13,222 nucleotides of DNA, taken from the NCBI GenBank assembly GCA_021799715.1, contig JAJYZY010000068.1, positions 1 through 13,222 on the forward strand. The letters are read 5' to 3'. Positions 1-7,726 of this stretch are shown here, in pieces. Each line of letters opens with the position of its first letter. Positions within the stretch are counted from its first letter, which is position 1. The translations under genes and the position numbers were made by a program. The notes beneath the pieces were generated by a model. That model worked only from the letters and a program-made list of their open reading frames with translations. It was not told the origin of the DNA and did not search any database. The stretch comes from Planctomycetota bacterium. Its GTDB lineage: Bacteria; Planctomycetota; Phycisphaerae; WQYP01.

Positions 1-44
1 CGTCACAATATTGGCGAACAAAAGTGTGTGCAGGAGAATATCGT

Positions 45-1178
45 ATGGGTGTGTTGATATACCATCGGAAGGCGGCCGCGGCTTTGCTGATCGTCGGGTT
101 GGTAGTACCGTTGTGCGTTGGCATAGCGCATGGTGTTGCCGGTCCATTAAGCATGGCCCGACAACTTGCTGGTGCCACCGTTGCCAAAGCAAGTCGCGCT
201 GCCACCGCCGGCCTTGGGCCAAGTATTTATACTGTTTCCTATTATGTTGCCGGGGCATACCGGACGGTGCAGGCGGCGGTTAATGCCGTGCCGGTGAATA
301 ACAGGGGGGCGGTGATTATTCATATTGATCCGGGCACCTACCCCGGGCAGGTGGTGATTCCCGCGGACAAGCCGCATATCACCCTTCAGGGCGATCATGC
401 CCGCAACACCGTGCTAACCGATAATCTGCCCGTGCGGGACGCGGGAAAACAGGGCCATCCACGCGGATTTATGAATACCGCCACCTTGTGCATTTACGCC
501 CCTAACACCAGACTTGACAATATCACCATTCAAAATAGTTATGTGCAAAAATCCAACGTCAACGGCAATCAGGCTCTGGCCGTTACCGCCGGCGCGGACA
601 AGCTGGCCTTCAATGATTGTCGCTTATTAGGATTTCAGGATACGCTCTATTTCGCGCATCCCGGCACGCGGGCGTATTTTACTCACTGCCTGATTACCGG
701 AGCTGTGGATTACATTTATGGCTTTGGGACAGCCTGGTTCAATCATTGCGTTATTCGCAACGTCAACCGGGGCCATTGGGGAAGCATCACCGCGCCTTCC
801 ACTCCGCAAAGCCAGCGATTCGGATTTGTTTTTTTCCACTGCCGCTTGGAGAGCTTAAAATCCACTCCGGCTGGAAGCGTGTATCTTGGCCGGCCTTGGC
901 GGCCATACGGCAGTACGACATTTCTTAACTGCTACATGGGCAGGCAGATTCGACCCATTGGTTGGAGTAACTGGAAAAAGCCGAAACTCGAAAAAACCGC
1001 CCGCTTTGCCGAATACCGCAGCACCGGACCGGGCGCTGATGTGAAGGATCGTGCGGCGTGGTCCACACAGTTAACCAAGGCGCAGGCAGCAAAAATTACA
1101 CCGCAATCCGTGCTTGGCCCCGGAAATTGGTGGCGCGTTGCGCGGATGATTCCCGGAAGAAATCAGTCGCCGCGGTGA
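45..1178 (+). CDS. secreted pectinesterase (pectin methylesterase, CE8)
   Basis: This enzyme should hydrolyse methyl esters of homogalacturonan outside the cytoplasm, giving pectate and methanol. The CE8 signature residues are all visible in the 377-aa product: GNQAL (catalytic-site Gln near 176), QDTLY (Asp199), VDYIYG (Asp222) and LGRPW (Arg283). In the CE8 family these form the oxyanion Gln, the two catalytic Asp and the Arg. The N-terminus has Arg-Lys followed by about 20 hydrophobic residues ending near AHG, a signal peptide. I chose the ATG at 45 because AGGAG lies 8 nt upstream; a GTG at 24 in the same frame would add seven residues with no evident ribosome site. The usual N-terminal DGSG motif before TVQAAVN is degenerate (YVAGAYRTVQAAVN). 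The gene sits 67 nt before a CE8-GH28 fusion gene on the same strand and is probably co-transcribed with it. Family assignment is firm; substrate preference is inferred. Confidence 0.92.
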   Translation: MGVLIYHRKAAAALLIVGLVVPLCVGIAHGVAGPLSMARQLAGATVAKASRAATAGLGPSIYTVSYYVAGAYRTVQAAVNAVPVNNRGAVIIHIDPGTYPGQVVIPADKPHITLQGDHARNTVLTDNLPVRDAGKQGHPRGFMNTATLCIYAPNTRLDNITIQNSYVQKSNVNGNQALAVTAGADKLAFNDCRLLGFQDTLYFAHPGTRAYFTHCLITGAVDYIYGFGTAWFNHCVIRNVNRGHWGSITAPSTPQSQRFGFVFFHCRLESLKSTPAGSVYLGRPWRPYGSTTFLNCYMGRQIRPIGWSNWKKPKLEKTARFAEYRSTGPGADVKDRAAWSTQLTKAQAAKITPQSVLGPGNWWRVARMIPGRNQSPR

Positions 1179-1205
1179 ACGGTGTCATGAGTGCCATAAA
1201 CACTA

Positions 1206-1224
1206 TTTCGCGGATTCGCGGAAA
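1206..1224 (+). other. small hairpin between the two pectinase genes
   Basis: TTTCGCG, a 4-nt loop and CGCGGAAA can form a 7-bp stem with one bulged G just before the ribosome site of the fusion gene. There is no U-tract, so it is not a terminator. It might influence mRNA processing or translation of the downstream gene, but this rests on pairing alone. Confidence 0.25.
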
Positions 1225-1245
1225 AATGAATAAAGGAGTTTCACA

Positions 1246-3489
1246 ATGCGTTTAAGAATGTTGGCACTGGCCATCGTATCCACGTTATGTTCCACAGGTC
1301 TTGCGCATGCCGGAACGGAAAAAATGATCACGGTCGCCGCCAATGGCAGTGGTCAATTCAAAACTGTTCAGGCGGCGGTAAATACCGTTCCCAATAACAG
1401 CAAATCGCCGGTGATTATTTTTATTAAGCCCGGCATCTACCGTGGACTGGTTGTGGTGGGGCGGCATAAACCTGCCATCACATTTCTCGGTGAAGACGGC
1501 AAAACCCGTCGAACGATCATCACGTATAATCTCAACGCCAACGATAAAGGTGCCAATGGGAAACCAATAGGAACATTCTCCACGCAGACCGTCTGGATTC
1601 GCTCCAATAACTTTTCCGCCGCCAATATCTCATTTGTCAATTCGGCCGGAAATGTCGGACAGGCCCTGGCCATCCGCGTCGATGGCGACCGGGCGATATT
1701 TGACCACTGCCGTTTTACCGGCTGGCAGGATACCGTTTTAACCAGCGCCAATCGCCAATATTTTGAAAACTGCTATATCGCCGGTGCCACTGATTTTATT
1801 TTCGGCGGTGCAACCAGTTATTTTGACCATTGCCGCATTCATTGTCTGGGTTACGGCTTTATTACCGCCGCCCGCACGCCTGAAAATCAAAAATCTGGAT
1901 ATGTGTTTAATCATTGCAAAATAACATCCGAAAGCCGGCGACATCGCGTCGTGCTGGGGCGGCCATGGCGTAAATATGCCGATGTCGTATTTATGCATAC
2001 CTGGATGCCTGACGCCATCAGGCCGCGCGGCTGGATCACATGGCATCATAATCCGGTGGATAAGAAGACCACCCGATACGCCGAATATGACAATGCCGGG
2101 CCGGGTTGGACGCCCGCACAACGGGTTCGTTGGGCCCGACAATTGACCGCACCTCAGGCGGCACATTACACGGTACGGGAGGTATTGGCGGGTGCCGACA
2201 ATTGGAACCCGCAGGCCGTCGTTCAGCGCGTATTGCTGCCGGAGATTCTCGCGGTCACCGCGCCGCGTATTCCTCATCAGGTCTTTAACGTCCTCTGGTA
2301 TCACGCCCAGGGAAATGGCCGCACACTTAACACTTCGGCCATTCAACGGGCGCTGGATATCTGCCATGAAGATGGCGGCGGCGAAGTACTGATTCCAGCC
2401 GGCAAATACCTCACCGGCGCATTGAAGCTTTACAGCAGCACCAATTTACACCTGGCCAAGGGGGCGGAGATATTGTTCAGTAATCATTCCGCAGACTACA
2501 AGCGCGGCAAAGCCGGCTACGGCGGGTGTCTGCAAGCCGATCACGCCCATGATATTGAAATTACCGGCCGAGGTACTATCAATGGACAGGGCCGCCCATG
2601 GTGGAAAATAGCCTGGGCCGAAAAAGCAGCGGACAAAAAAGCCAAAATAAAGCCGGTGCCCACCCCCGTTCCAGTCCATCGTCCGCAATTGATTGTGCTC
2701 AATAACTGTCAGCGCGTACTGATTCAAGGCATCACCCTGGAGAACTCGCCGAGCTTTCATCTCTTCCCGCAGGAGTGCCGCGATGTGGTGATTCGAGGAA
2801 TTACTATTCTGGCACCGCAGAATTCTCCCAATACCGATGGCATTGATCCCTCCGGATGGAATTATCTCATCACAGGTTGCCGCTTTAATGAAGGTGACGA
2901 TTGCATTGCCATCAAGGCGGCGGGCAAACATGGATGGATACATTTATCCTGCGAAAATTTTCTCATTACCCACTGCTTTTTCGACCATGGCCATGGCATG
3001 TCGGTTGGCAGCGTAACCTACGGCGGCCTGCGCAATTTGACCGTGATGGATTGCACATTCAATAAAACCGATGCGGGTATTCGCCTCAAATCCAATCGCC
3101 ACCGCGGCGGCCCGGTGACGGATCTGGTCTATACGCACCTGACCATGAAAGGCGTAAAAGTCCCGGTGCAAATTGTCAGTTACTATCTTAAAATTCCGCG
3201 CCATCCGCAACGGGCTAAGCCACAACCCATTACCGCCACAACACCCATTTGGCGGCATATCTATATCCATGACGTCACCGCCACGGATGGCAAAGTGGCG
3301 GGCATGATCATCGGCTTGCCGGAGAAACTAATTTCCGACGTGCTGTTCAAGAATGTGCATATCAGTGCCCACGCCGGAATGAAAATCGTCAATGCCGATG
3401 ACGTGGCATTTGTGCACAGCACCATTCACGCCGCCCACGGTCCGACGTTTATAATTCATGATTCCCATGTGCAGGGGGCTGCAAACTAA
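1246..3489 (+). CDS. secreted bifunctional pectinesterase-polygalacturonase (CE8-GH28 fusion)
   Basis: This single 747-aa protein joins two pectin-cleaving domains, so demethylation and hydrolysis of the polygalacturonate backbone would be coupled. Residues 1-22 are a signal peptide ending AHA. Residues about 27-325 are CE8, with GQAL (139-141), WQDT (160-163), TDFIFGG (182-188) and VLGRPW (236-241). Residues about 340-740 are GH28, a right-handed beta-helix, with the four family motifs NTDG (529-532, Asp531), GDD (550-552), GHG (582-584) and RLK (613-615). The three catalytic Asp are present, so both halves look active. The ATG at 1246 is preceded by AAAGGAG at 7 nt. The CE8 half resembles the preceding gene's product (shared TVQAAVN near the start, QDT and LGRPW blocks), which suggests tandem duplication. 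The GH28 half could be an exo- or an endo-polygalacturonase; this cannot be decided from motifs. Confidence 0.93.
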   Translation: MRLRMLALAIVSTLCSTGLAHAGTEKMITVAANGSGQFKTVQAAVNTVPNNSKSPVIIFIKPGIYRGLVVVGRHKPAITFLGEDGKTRRTIITYNLNANDKGANGKPIGTFSTQTVWIRSNNFSAANISFVNSAGNVGQALAIRVDGDRAIFDHCRFTGWQDTVLTSANRQYFENCYIAGATDFIFGGATSYFDHCRIHCLGYGFITAARTPENQKSGYVFNHCKITSESRRHRVVLGRPWRKYADVVFMHTWMPDAIRPRGWITWHHNPVDKKTTRYAEYDNAGPGWTPAQRVRWARQLTAPQAAHYTVREVLAGADNWNPQAVVQRVLLPEILAVTAPRIPHQVFNVLWYHAQGNGRTLNTSAIQRALDICHEDGGGEVLIPAGKYLTGALKLYSSTNLHLAKGAEILFSNHSADYKRGKAGYGGCLQADHAHDIEITGRGTINGQGRPWWKIAWAEKAADKKAKIKPVPTPVPVHRPQLIVLNNCQRVLIQGITLENSPSFHLFPQECRDVVIRGITILAPQNSPNTDGIDPSGWNYLITGCRFNEGDDCIAIKAAGKHGWIHLSCENFLITHCFFDHGHGMSVGSVTYGGLRNLTVMDCTFNKTDAGIRLKSNRHRGGPVTDLVYTHLTMKGVKVPVQIVSYYLKIPRHPQRAKPQPITATTPIWRHIYIHDVTATDGKVAGMIIGLPEKLISDVLFKNVHISAHAGMKIVNADDVAFVHSTIHAAHGPTFIIHDSHVQGAAN

Positions 3490-3508
3490 GTAGGAACGCA
3501 GAAGTGAA

Positions 3509-3599
3509 GCAACCACTGCGACGGTCAAGAACCGGTGTTAATTTGGTGATCTATAACACGAACACCGGGCCGGGTTGCAATCGTTCTTCCTTCGCACTT
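3509..3599 (+). repeat. 91-bp direct repeat, copy 1
   Basis: This segment aligns without gaps to 4122-4212 with 8 mismatches in 91 bases (about 91% identity). It carries an internal inverted pair, CCGGTGTT and AACACCGG, separated by 21 nt, and outer AAGAAC and GTTCTT arms, so it can fold. The stem is less complete in copy 2. It may be a dispersed intergenic repeat or the end of a decayed element. Confidence 0.85.
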
Positions 3600-3670
3600 G
3601 GACATCTCCGCCCGATCGCAATCGTGTTCGCTGCTCCGACAGAATCTGCCGGCACGAGAGGAGGCGGACG

Positions 3671-3702
3671 AAACCGCTGATGACGCAGATGGGCGCAGAT
3701 AG
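3671..3702 (-). repeat. ATCTGCG-type intergenic repeat, copy on - strand
   Basis: Read on the - strand it runs TATCTGCG, 3 nt, ATCTGCG, 2 nt, ATC, 1 nt, GCGGTTT. The same spacing and words appear on the + strand at 3983-4012, so the two form an inverted pair about 280 bp apart. Short tandem ATCTGCG-like intergenic repeats of this kind occur in several bacterial groups; I recall this only generally. Confidence 0.6.
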
Positions 3703-3982
3703 GATGCGAGCAGGGGATTGGTTGGAAAGATGGGACGGGGAAATGTTGGCTCGCCCGTTCTGTTTAATCTCGGCGATGGTTCATCACGCGAGGCTGAACC
3801 GGAAATGACCGCCTGCGGGCAACGGTGCCTTCCTCGGTACATTTGCAGCCAAAAGATCATTGCGAGACCTTTGCCATTACCGCCCCAGCCATGGCAGGGT
3901 GTGCCACCTTGGGCATGGGTTCATGGAAGCGGCATATCAAGATACCATCGAACAATCACCGATTCGGGCTTTCGTGAACACA

Positions 3983-4012
3983 TATCTGCGAACATCTGCG
4001 GAATCTGCGGTT
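3983..4012 (+). repeat. ATCTGCG-type intergenic repeat, copy on + strand
   Basis: Three ATCTGCG units in a row, the first two and the last two separated by 3 and 2 nt respectively, ending in GCGGTT. It matches the opposite-strand copy at 3671-3702 in words and spacing. No coding function is evident. Confidence 0.6.
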
Positions 4013-4121
4013 CAGAACGCAAGATTTATCAAATATGCTCCGGGACTCGACGCCATGAGCCTTCAAGACCCCTCCGCTTTGTTGTTGACTTGCACCTACG
4101 CCGCGCATGCTAAAAAGGAAC

Positions 4122-4212
4122 GCAACCACTGCGACGGTCAAGAACCGGCTTTAATTTGGTGATCTGTAACACTAACACCGGGCCGGGTTGTAATCGTTCT
4201 TGGTTCGTACTT
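4122..4212 (+). repeat. 91-bp direct repeat, copy 2
   Basis: Second copy of the repeat at 3509-3599, same orientation, 613 bp downstream, 8 substitutions and no gaps. The CCGGTGTT arm of copy 1 has become CCGGCTTT here, so the short stem is weakened while the outer AAGAAC and GTTCTT arms stay intact. Confidence 0.85.
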
Positions 4213-4483
4213 AGTTGCGGTACTCGTTCATGGCCATAGAGCGCCTGGCGGAGTCGTGGCGGGGTGCCTGGAAAAATTGCCGCGCCCAGTGGAGGCAACT
4301 CCGCCGTAGCGTCAAGCGGGGACACCCCTTCTGGTGCAGGCTCCGGCCCGATGGGCGCTTTTGCATGAACAGTTACCTGATGTGTTGATGTCCAAGCATC
4401 GATCTCACCAACCAAATCATGGCCCGCCGTGCCGGGCGTAAACACGCCCAAGGCCGAACTGGTCAACCGGGTTCAAAATGCAA

Positions 4484-4513
4484 GGCGGCGAAAATGTATT
4501 TTCAGTTGCCGCC
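4484..4513 (-). terminator. possible hairpin terminator overlapping the diguanylate cyclase stop codon
   Basis: On the - strand GGCGGC, AACT, GAAAA, a 4-nt loop, UUUUC and GCCGCC form a two-part stem (6 bp plus 5 bp with an AACU bulge), followed by the U-rich UUGCAUUUUG. The stop codon at 4502-4504 lies inside the inner stem. The bulge and the imperfect U-tract keep this tentative. Confidence 0.4.
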
Positions 4514-5665
4514 GTATGGAGATGTTTTGGTATCTTCAATGTCGCCGGAACCGTTGGGGCCGGCCAGGACGATGGCGTTTTTGCCAATCGATTTGGCACG
4601 CATCAATTCCTGATCGGCCACGGCCAGCAAATCGGTAAGATTCTGCGCATCCCATGGAAATGTGGCCAATCCGCCGCTGATGCTTAATTTTCCGGAAATC
4701 GGGCCGCCTTCCGCGTTCCATGGATGTTCAGCCACCGCTTTTCGGAACCGCTGGGCAATATTCAAGACCGTTCGCGGATGTTGTGAATCCGGCTGCCGGG
4801 GGCCGCCTTCATCCCAGAACACCACCGCAAATTCATCGCCTCCAACGCGTGCCACCATATCCCGATTGCGCGTGCAATGCCGCAACAGGCGAATGACTTC
4901 GCGAATAATTGCATCACCGGCGGCGTGGCCGAACTGATCGTTGTACTGCTTGAAATCATCAATATCAAACAGCAGAATCGTCACGCAGAACCGGTCGCGC
5001 CGGGCCCGATCCAGCAGGTGCGGGACATTTTCCATAAAGTATCGGCGATTGTACGCGCCGGATAATTCATCCGTATCCGCAAGGCGGCGGAGATTCTTAA
5101 AATTGCGGTTCAAGACCAGCATGGCTGTAAGCCAGGCCGCCGACTGTTGCAGTTGATCGGTGATCCGCGCGCTTTTGGCGGCACCTTCCAGCACGAGTGT
5201 GCCAAAAGAAGTGCCTCGGTGCTGCAGTTGTACGGATGCCTTTTCCGATGCCACCGGGAACAATTGTGTCTGCTCAGATCCGGGCGGCTCAATTTTCAGG
5301 TAACCGGGCCAGCGGAAATTGCTTTGTAAAATCTCCAGAGCAACGGCTTGAATATCACGATGCCCGGTCTGCATTTCATGCGTAAGTGTGATCTGGGCCT
5401 GCATGGGAATTTTCAGCGTCGCCGCAGAGGCCGCCTGCGCATTGGCCTGCTCTTCATCCGCAAGAATATCCGCAAGTGGTTCGGATGGTGTACCGGCGGC
5501 ATCGGCCGGTTTTTCCGATGGCGCGGCGGCCGCGGTTTTGTTGTCACGTTTAGGTGTTTTTGACGCGCGCGGTGGCGCTACGTTCGGCACCGGCCGAAAT
5601 ATTTCAAATGCCGGCCGCGGCGCGTTACCGCCGGCCAGCGGATCCGTTGGGTTTAAGCCAGACAC
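4502..5665 (-). CDS. GGDEF-domain diguanylate cyclase
   Basis: The protein should condense two GTP into the second messenger c-di-GMP in the cytoplasm. Numbering from the GTG at 5665 (387 aa), residues about 15-85 are Ala/Pro-rich and probably disordered. Residues about 85-185 have a GAF-like look (ending in GTLVLEG) and could be a sensory domain. Residues about 195-370 are the GGDEF domain, with LSGAYNRRYF (201-210), FDIDDFKQYND (233-243), the intact GGDEF signature (275-279) and RAK near the end. An RxxD inhibitory site (RNRD, 266-269) lies five residues before GGDEF, so product inhibition is likely. No transmembrane segment is visible. The frame is open up to a GTG at 5848, but those 61 codons are rich in Arg and rare AGA/AGG codons and are full of hairpins. 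The GTG at 5665 has AGAGAGAGG 6 nt upstream, so I place the start there. ATGs at 5773 and 5767 are alternatives. Confidence 0.88.
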   Translation of the reverse strand: MSGLNPTDPLAGGNAPRPAFEIFRPVPNVAPPRASKTPKRDNKTAAAAPSEKPADAAGTPSEPLADILADEEQANAQAASAATLKIPMQAQITLTHEMQTGHRDIQAVALEILQSNFRWPGYLKIEPPGSEQTQLFPVASEKASVQLQHRGTSFGTLVLEGAAKSARITDQLQQSAAWLTAMLVLNRNFKNLRRLADTDELSGAYNRRYFMENVPHLLDRARRDRFCVTILLFDIDDFKQYNDQFGHAAGDAIIREVIRLLRHCTRNRDMVARVGGDEFAVVFWDEGGPRQPDSQHPRTVLNIAQRFRKAVAEHPWNAEGGPISGKLSISGGLATFPWDAQNLTDLLAVADQELMRAKSIGKNAIVLAGPNGSGDIEDTKTSPYGGN

Positions 5666-5950
5666 TGCACACCTCTCTCTCGCAGGCTCTTGGACAAGAT
5701 GCGGCCTTACGAGGTTGTTATTTTCAACCTCGGACGCCTCCTTGCGTAACTCGCCAGAAACACTCATTGCCATCAGCCTGACGACAGTTCTACGACACCC
5801 GCCGGCTTTTAGATGCCGGCTTCGGTGCCCTTCATAAGAGCTTTCCACCCCCGGGCGCTACATGCGCTTCAAGCGGTGAAAAGCCCTTCCTTCGGCCATC
5901 CTCCATTGGCGGCGGGGAATCTTCACGATTCTTCCCGTCCCGGTCTTTTT
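5666..5950 (-). promoter_or_regulatory. structured 5' leader of the diguanylate cyclase gene (candidate cis-regulatory RNA)
   Basis: Read on the - strand, four stems follow each other. H1 (5911-5940) has GG, CGGG and GAAUC paired with GAUUC, CCCG and CC, with bulges and a 5-nt loop. H2 (5837-5887) has AGGGCUUUUCACC paired over 13 bp with GGUGGAAAGCUCU. H3 (5794-5829) has GGCACC and GCCGGC paired with GCCGGC and GGUGUC. H4 (5710-5732) has CGAGGUUG, a 7-nt loop and CAACCUCG. I looked for the conserved words of c-di-GMP-I, cobalamin, glycine, SAM and fluoride riboswitches and did not find them. The leader ends at the ribosome site of the GTG at 5665. Function is inferred from structure and position only. 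Confidence 0.5.
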
Positions 5951-5979
5951 AGCACACGGACACGGAATTCCACCGTCAA
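5951..5979 (-). promoter_or_regulatory. weak putative promoter for the diguanylate cyclase leader
   Basis: On the - strand TTGACG (5974-5979), a 17-nt spacer and TGTGCT (5951-5956) resemble a sigma-70 pair. The -35 box is good and the -10 box matches only three of six positions. It lies just upstream of the first leader hairpin. Confidence 0.3.
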
Positions 5980-6140
5980 CTTCATTTCTTACTGTAAACT
6001 AAACCGGTTCACAACGCAAAACTTTTTCCGATATTTGCCGGTTTCCCCGCTTATCAGACCAGCCGGCCGCCGGTATTGCGTCTATTTGGTGTAAGTTATC
6101 GGCACATGCTAGACATCCAATTTGTATCTGATATTGCTTA

Positions 6141-7646
6141 TCAATCATTCCGCCTTGCCGTCATTAACACCGCACTGGCGTGGTGCAGCCTGATGGTGAA
6201 TATGCCATGGGCCGCTGACGCCATCGTCACGCGACGGTGCCCGTGCAATATGCCATCATGTACACCGTCAAAACTCTGACCACCTATGTAGATACGCTTC
6301 TGCGAAGAAATGGACCTCGCCGTCAAATATTCCAGTTGTCCGGTTTGGCTGTGCGCCAGTTTCAGCGCTACGATAACATTCCGGTGCAAAGATTTATTTA
6401 TCAAAACAACACGGACTTCGCGATGCCGGTCCACGGTCATCCAGATCTTTACATTGGCTTTGCAATGGTATGCGACCGGGATGATCCGTGCGCCGGGCGG
6501 AGCAGCTTGGGCGAACATCAACATGCCGTAATAGAGCGGCAGCACCCGTACGCCATTGTGATGAAAGCTCCAGAACGCCCCATACCGCGGCCCGGTGTGA
6601 AAATTCACACCGGCGCAACCCGTGGAGGCAACTTCGAACATCGTATCCAAGCTCCACAGCGATGCCGCAAACACATTGCTGACGCCGGCTTTGCCACCGC
6701 CATAAGCGGAGTTAATTTCAGCAAAGCGCACCGGAATATCATAACGCCGTCCCGCCGACTCAGAGCTTCGAATCAACCGGGCGAAAACAGCGGACGAGCT
6801 ATTTTTCAGAAGATTGGCAATACTGGCAAAACGAGGCGAGCGTCGATTGCGAATCGGTGCGCCCAATGGATATTCATGCATGGTTACCAACGCCAGGCGG
6901 CGGTGCTGTTGCTGGATGAACTCCGGCGTATAACGCCGCCAGACTGAACAAAATGCCGGCCCTGCCAGCATCCTCGGTTGCGGAAGAAGCGATTGCACAT
7001 TGGAAGCAAAGCCATTCCATTGGCGGAAATAATCGCGCACGTTGTAGCTGTGCGGCCGCATGGTATTGTAATTATACAAGTCTGGTTCATTGCCAATTTC
7101 AAAGGCCAGAATATGCCTTTTTCCAATTATGTCGATGGCGTTGCGCATCCATGGTCGGGCCATGGCCGCCGTTCCGCGGCCAAAATTCACACCGAGAATC
7201 AGTTTCCCGCCGGTGCCAACCGCCACCGCTCGCAGCATCCTGGCCACGCGTTTGGTCAGGTTGATCATGTCGCCGGCGGGGCGTGAATGCAACGCCGGCA
7301 GGTTCCACACCGCTTGATCTTCGGAATTTCCACCAATCCGCAAGACGGGCGCACCCTGTAGCCGCCCCAGCCGATTCAACAAGCGACTGGTGATCGGCAA
7401 TCGGACTTTGTTGAATAGATCCTCCAAACTCCCGCCGTATTCAACCGATATACCAGGAAAAGATTTTGGAATCACCACGCCCGGATGTCCAAACTCCGGA
7501 ATCGCAGTGATGGCCTCGGAGGCGACTATCGCGGCGGTTGGATTCTCGCGGGCCAGGCCTTCGGCACCCGCGACACCGGCCACGCTGAATGTCAGGGTGG
7601 TCAACACTATTGCGCCTGCCACGGCAGCCAAGGATTTTTGTGACAT
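6141..7646 (-). CDS. secreted GH79-family beta-glucuronidase-like glycoside hydrolase
   Basis: The 501-aa product resembles clan GH-A family 79 enzymes, which remove glucuronic acid from glycans such as arabinogalactan-type side chains. The acid/base motif FEIGNEPDLY has Glu187 and the nucleophile motif FAEINSAYGGG has Glu310. RIGGN (103-107) upstream is also typical. Residues about 385-490 look like the C-terminal beta domain of the family. The N-terminus (MSQK, a hydrophobic stretch, then VAGA near residue 28) is a signal peptide. The ATG at 7646 is preceded by AAGGAGG at 6 nt; a longer frame from 7697 adds 17 residues that would spoil the signal peptide. The gene follows the altronate dehydratase genes by 80 nt on the same strand, so released uronate could feed that pathway. 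Family is likely; the glucuronide specificity is inferred. Confidence 0.8.
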   Translation of the reverse strand: MSQKSLAAVAGAIVLTTLTFSVAGVAGAEGLARENPTAAIVASEAITAIPEFGHPGVVIPKSFPGISVEYGGSLEDLFNKVRLPITSRLLNRLGRLQGAPVLRIGGNSEDQAVWNLPALHSRPAGDMINLTKRVARMLRAVAVGTGGKLILGVNFGRGTAAMARPWMRNAIDIIGKRHILAFEIGNEPDLYNYNTMRPHSYNVRDYFRQWNGFASNVQSLLPQPRMLAGPAFCSVWRRYTPEFIQQQHRRLALVTMHEYPLGAPIRNRRSPRFASIANLLKNSSSAVFARLIRSSESAGRRYDIPVRFAEINSAYGGGKAGVSNVFAASLWSLDTMFEVASTGCAGVNFHTGPRYGAFWSFHHNGVRVLPLYYGMLMFAQAAPPGARIIPVAYHCKANVKIWMTVDRHREVRVVLINKSLHRNVIVALKLAHSQTGQLEYLTARSISSQKRIYIGGQSFDGVHDGILHGHRRVTMASAAHGIFTIRLHHASAVLMTARRND

Positions 7647-7726
7647 ACCATTCCTCCTTGCATCATGATTGCCAACACGACTCACAACCGGATGCATCAG
7701 TCAACGCATACATACAACTGCTCAGT

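Larger units (their letters stand above)
3490..4501. other. about 1 kb repeat-bearing intergenic region without a convincing gene
   Basis: Open frames here are short, start inside repeats or at TTG, and show no recognisable domain. The largest candidates are 131 codons on + (3718-4113) and 118 codons on - (4110-4466, TTG start, in-frame stop two codons upstream). The region is framed by a 91-bp direct repeat and contains an inverted pair of ATCTGCG-type repeats, described separately. A short palindrome (GGGCGT, 4-nt loop, ACGCCC) lies at 4434-4449. It separates the convergent + strand pectinase pair from the - strand genes and may be debris of a mobile element. Confidence 0.55.

Noticed and set aside
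1738..2367. 209-codon - strand ORF inside the CE8-GH28 gene
   Set aside because: It is antisense to a gene with complete catalytic motifs in both domains and looks like a shadow of its codon bias.
3718..4113. 131-codon + strand ORF between the direct repeats
   Set aside because: Its composition is Cys/Arg/Pro-rich and erratic, it runs through the ATCTGCG repeat, and it overlaps competing frames of similar quality.
4110..4466. 118-codon - strand ORF with TTG start downstream of the diguanylate cyclase gene
   Set aside because: It has no recognisable domain or ribosome site, an in-frame stop two codons upstream of the TTG, and its last third is the 91-bp repeat, so coding is not supported.
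5666..5848. Extension of the diguanylate cyclase to a GTG at 5848
   Set aside because: The 61 extra codons are unlike the gene body and are occupied by hairpins, while the GTG at 5665 has a ribosome site at a good distance. It is kept as an alternative start only.
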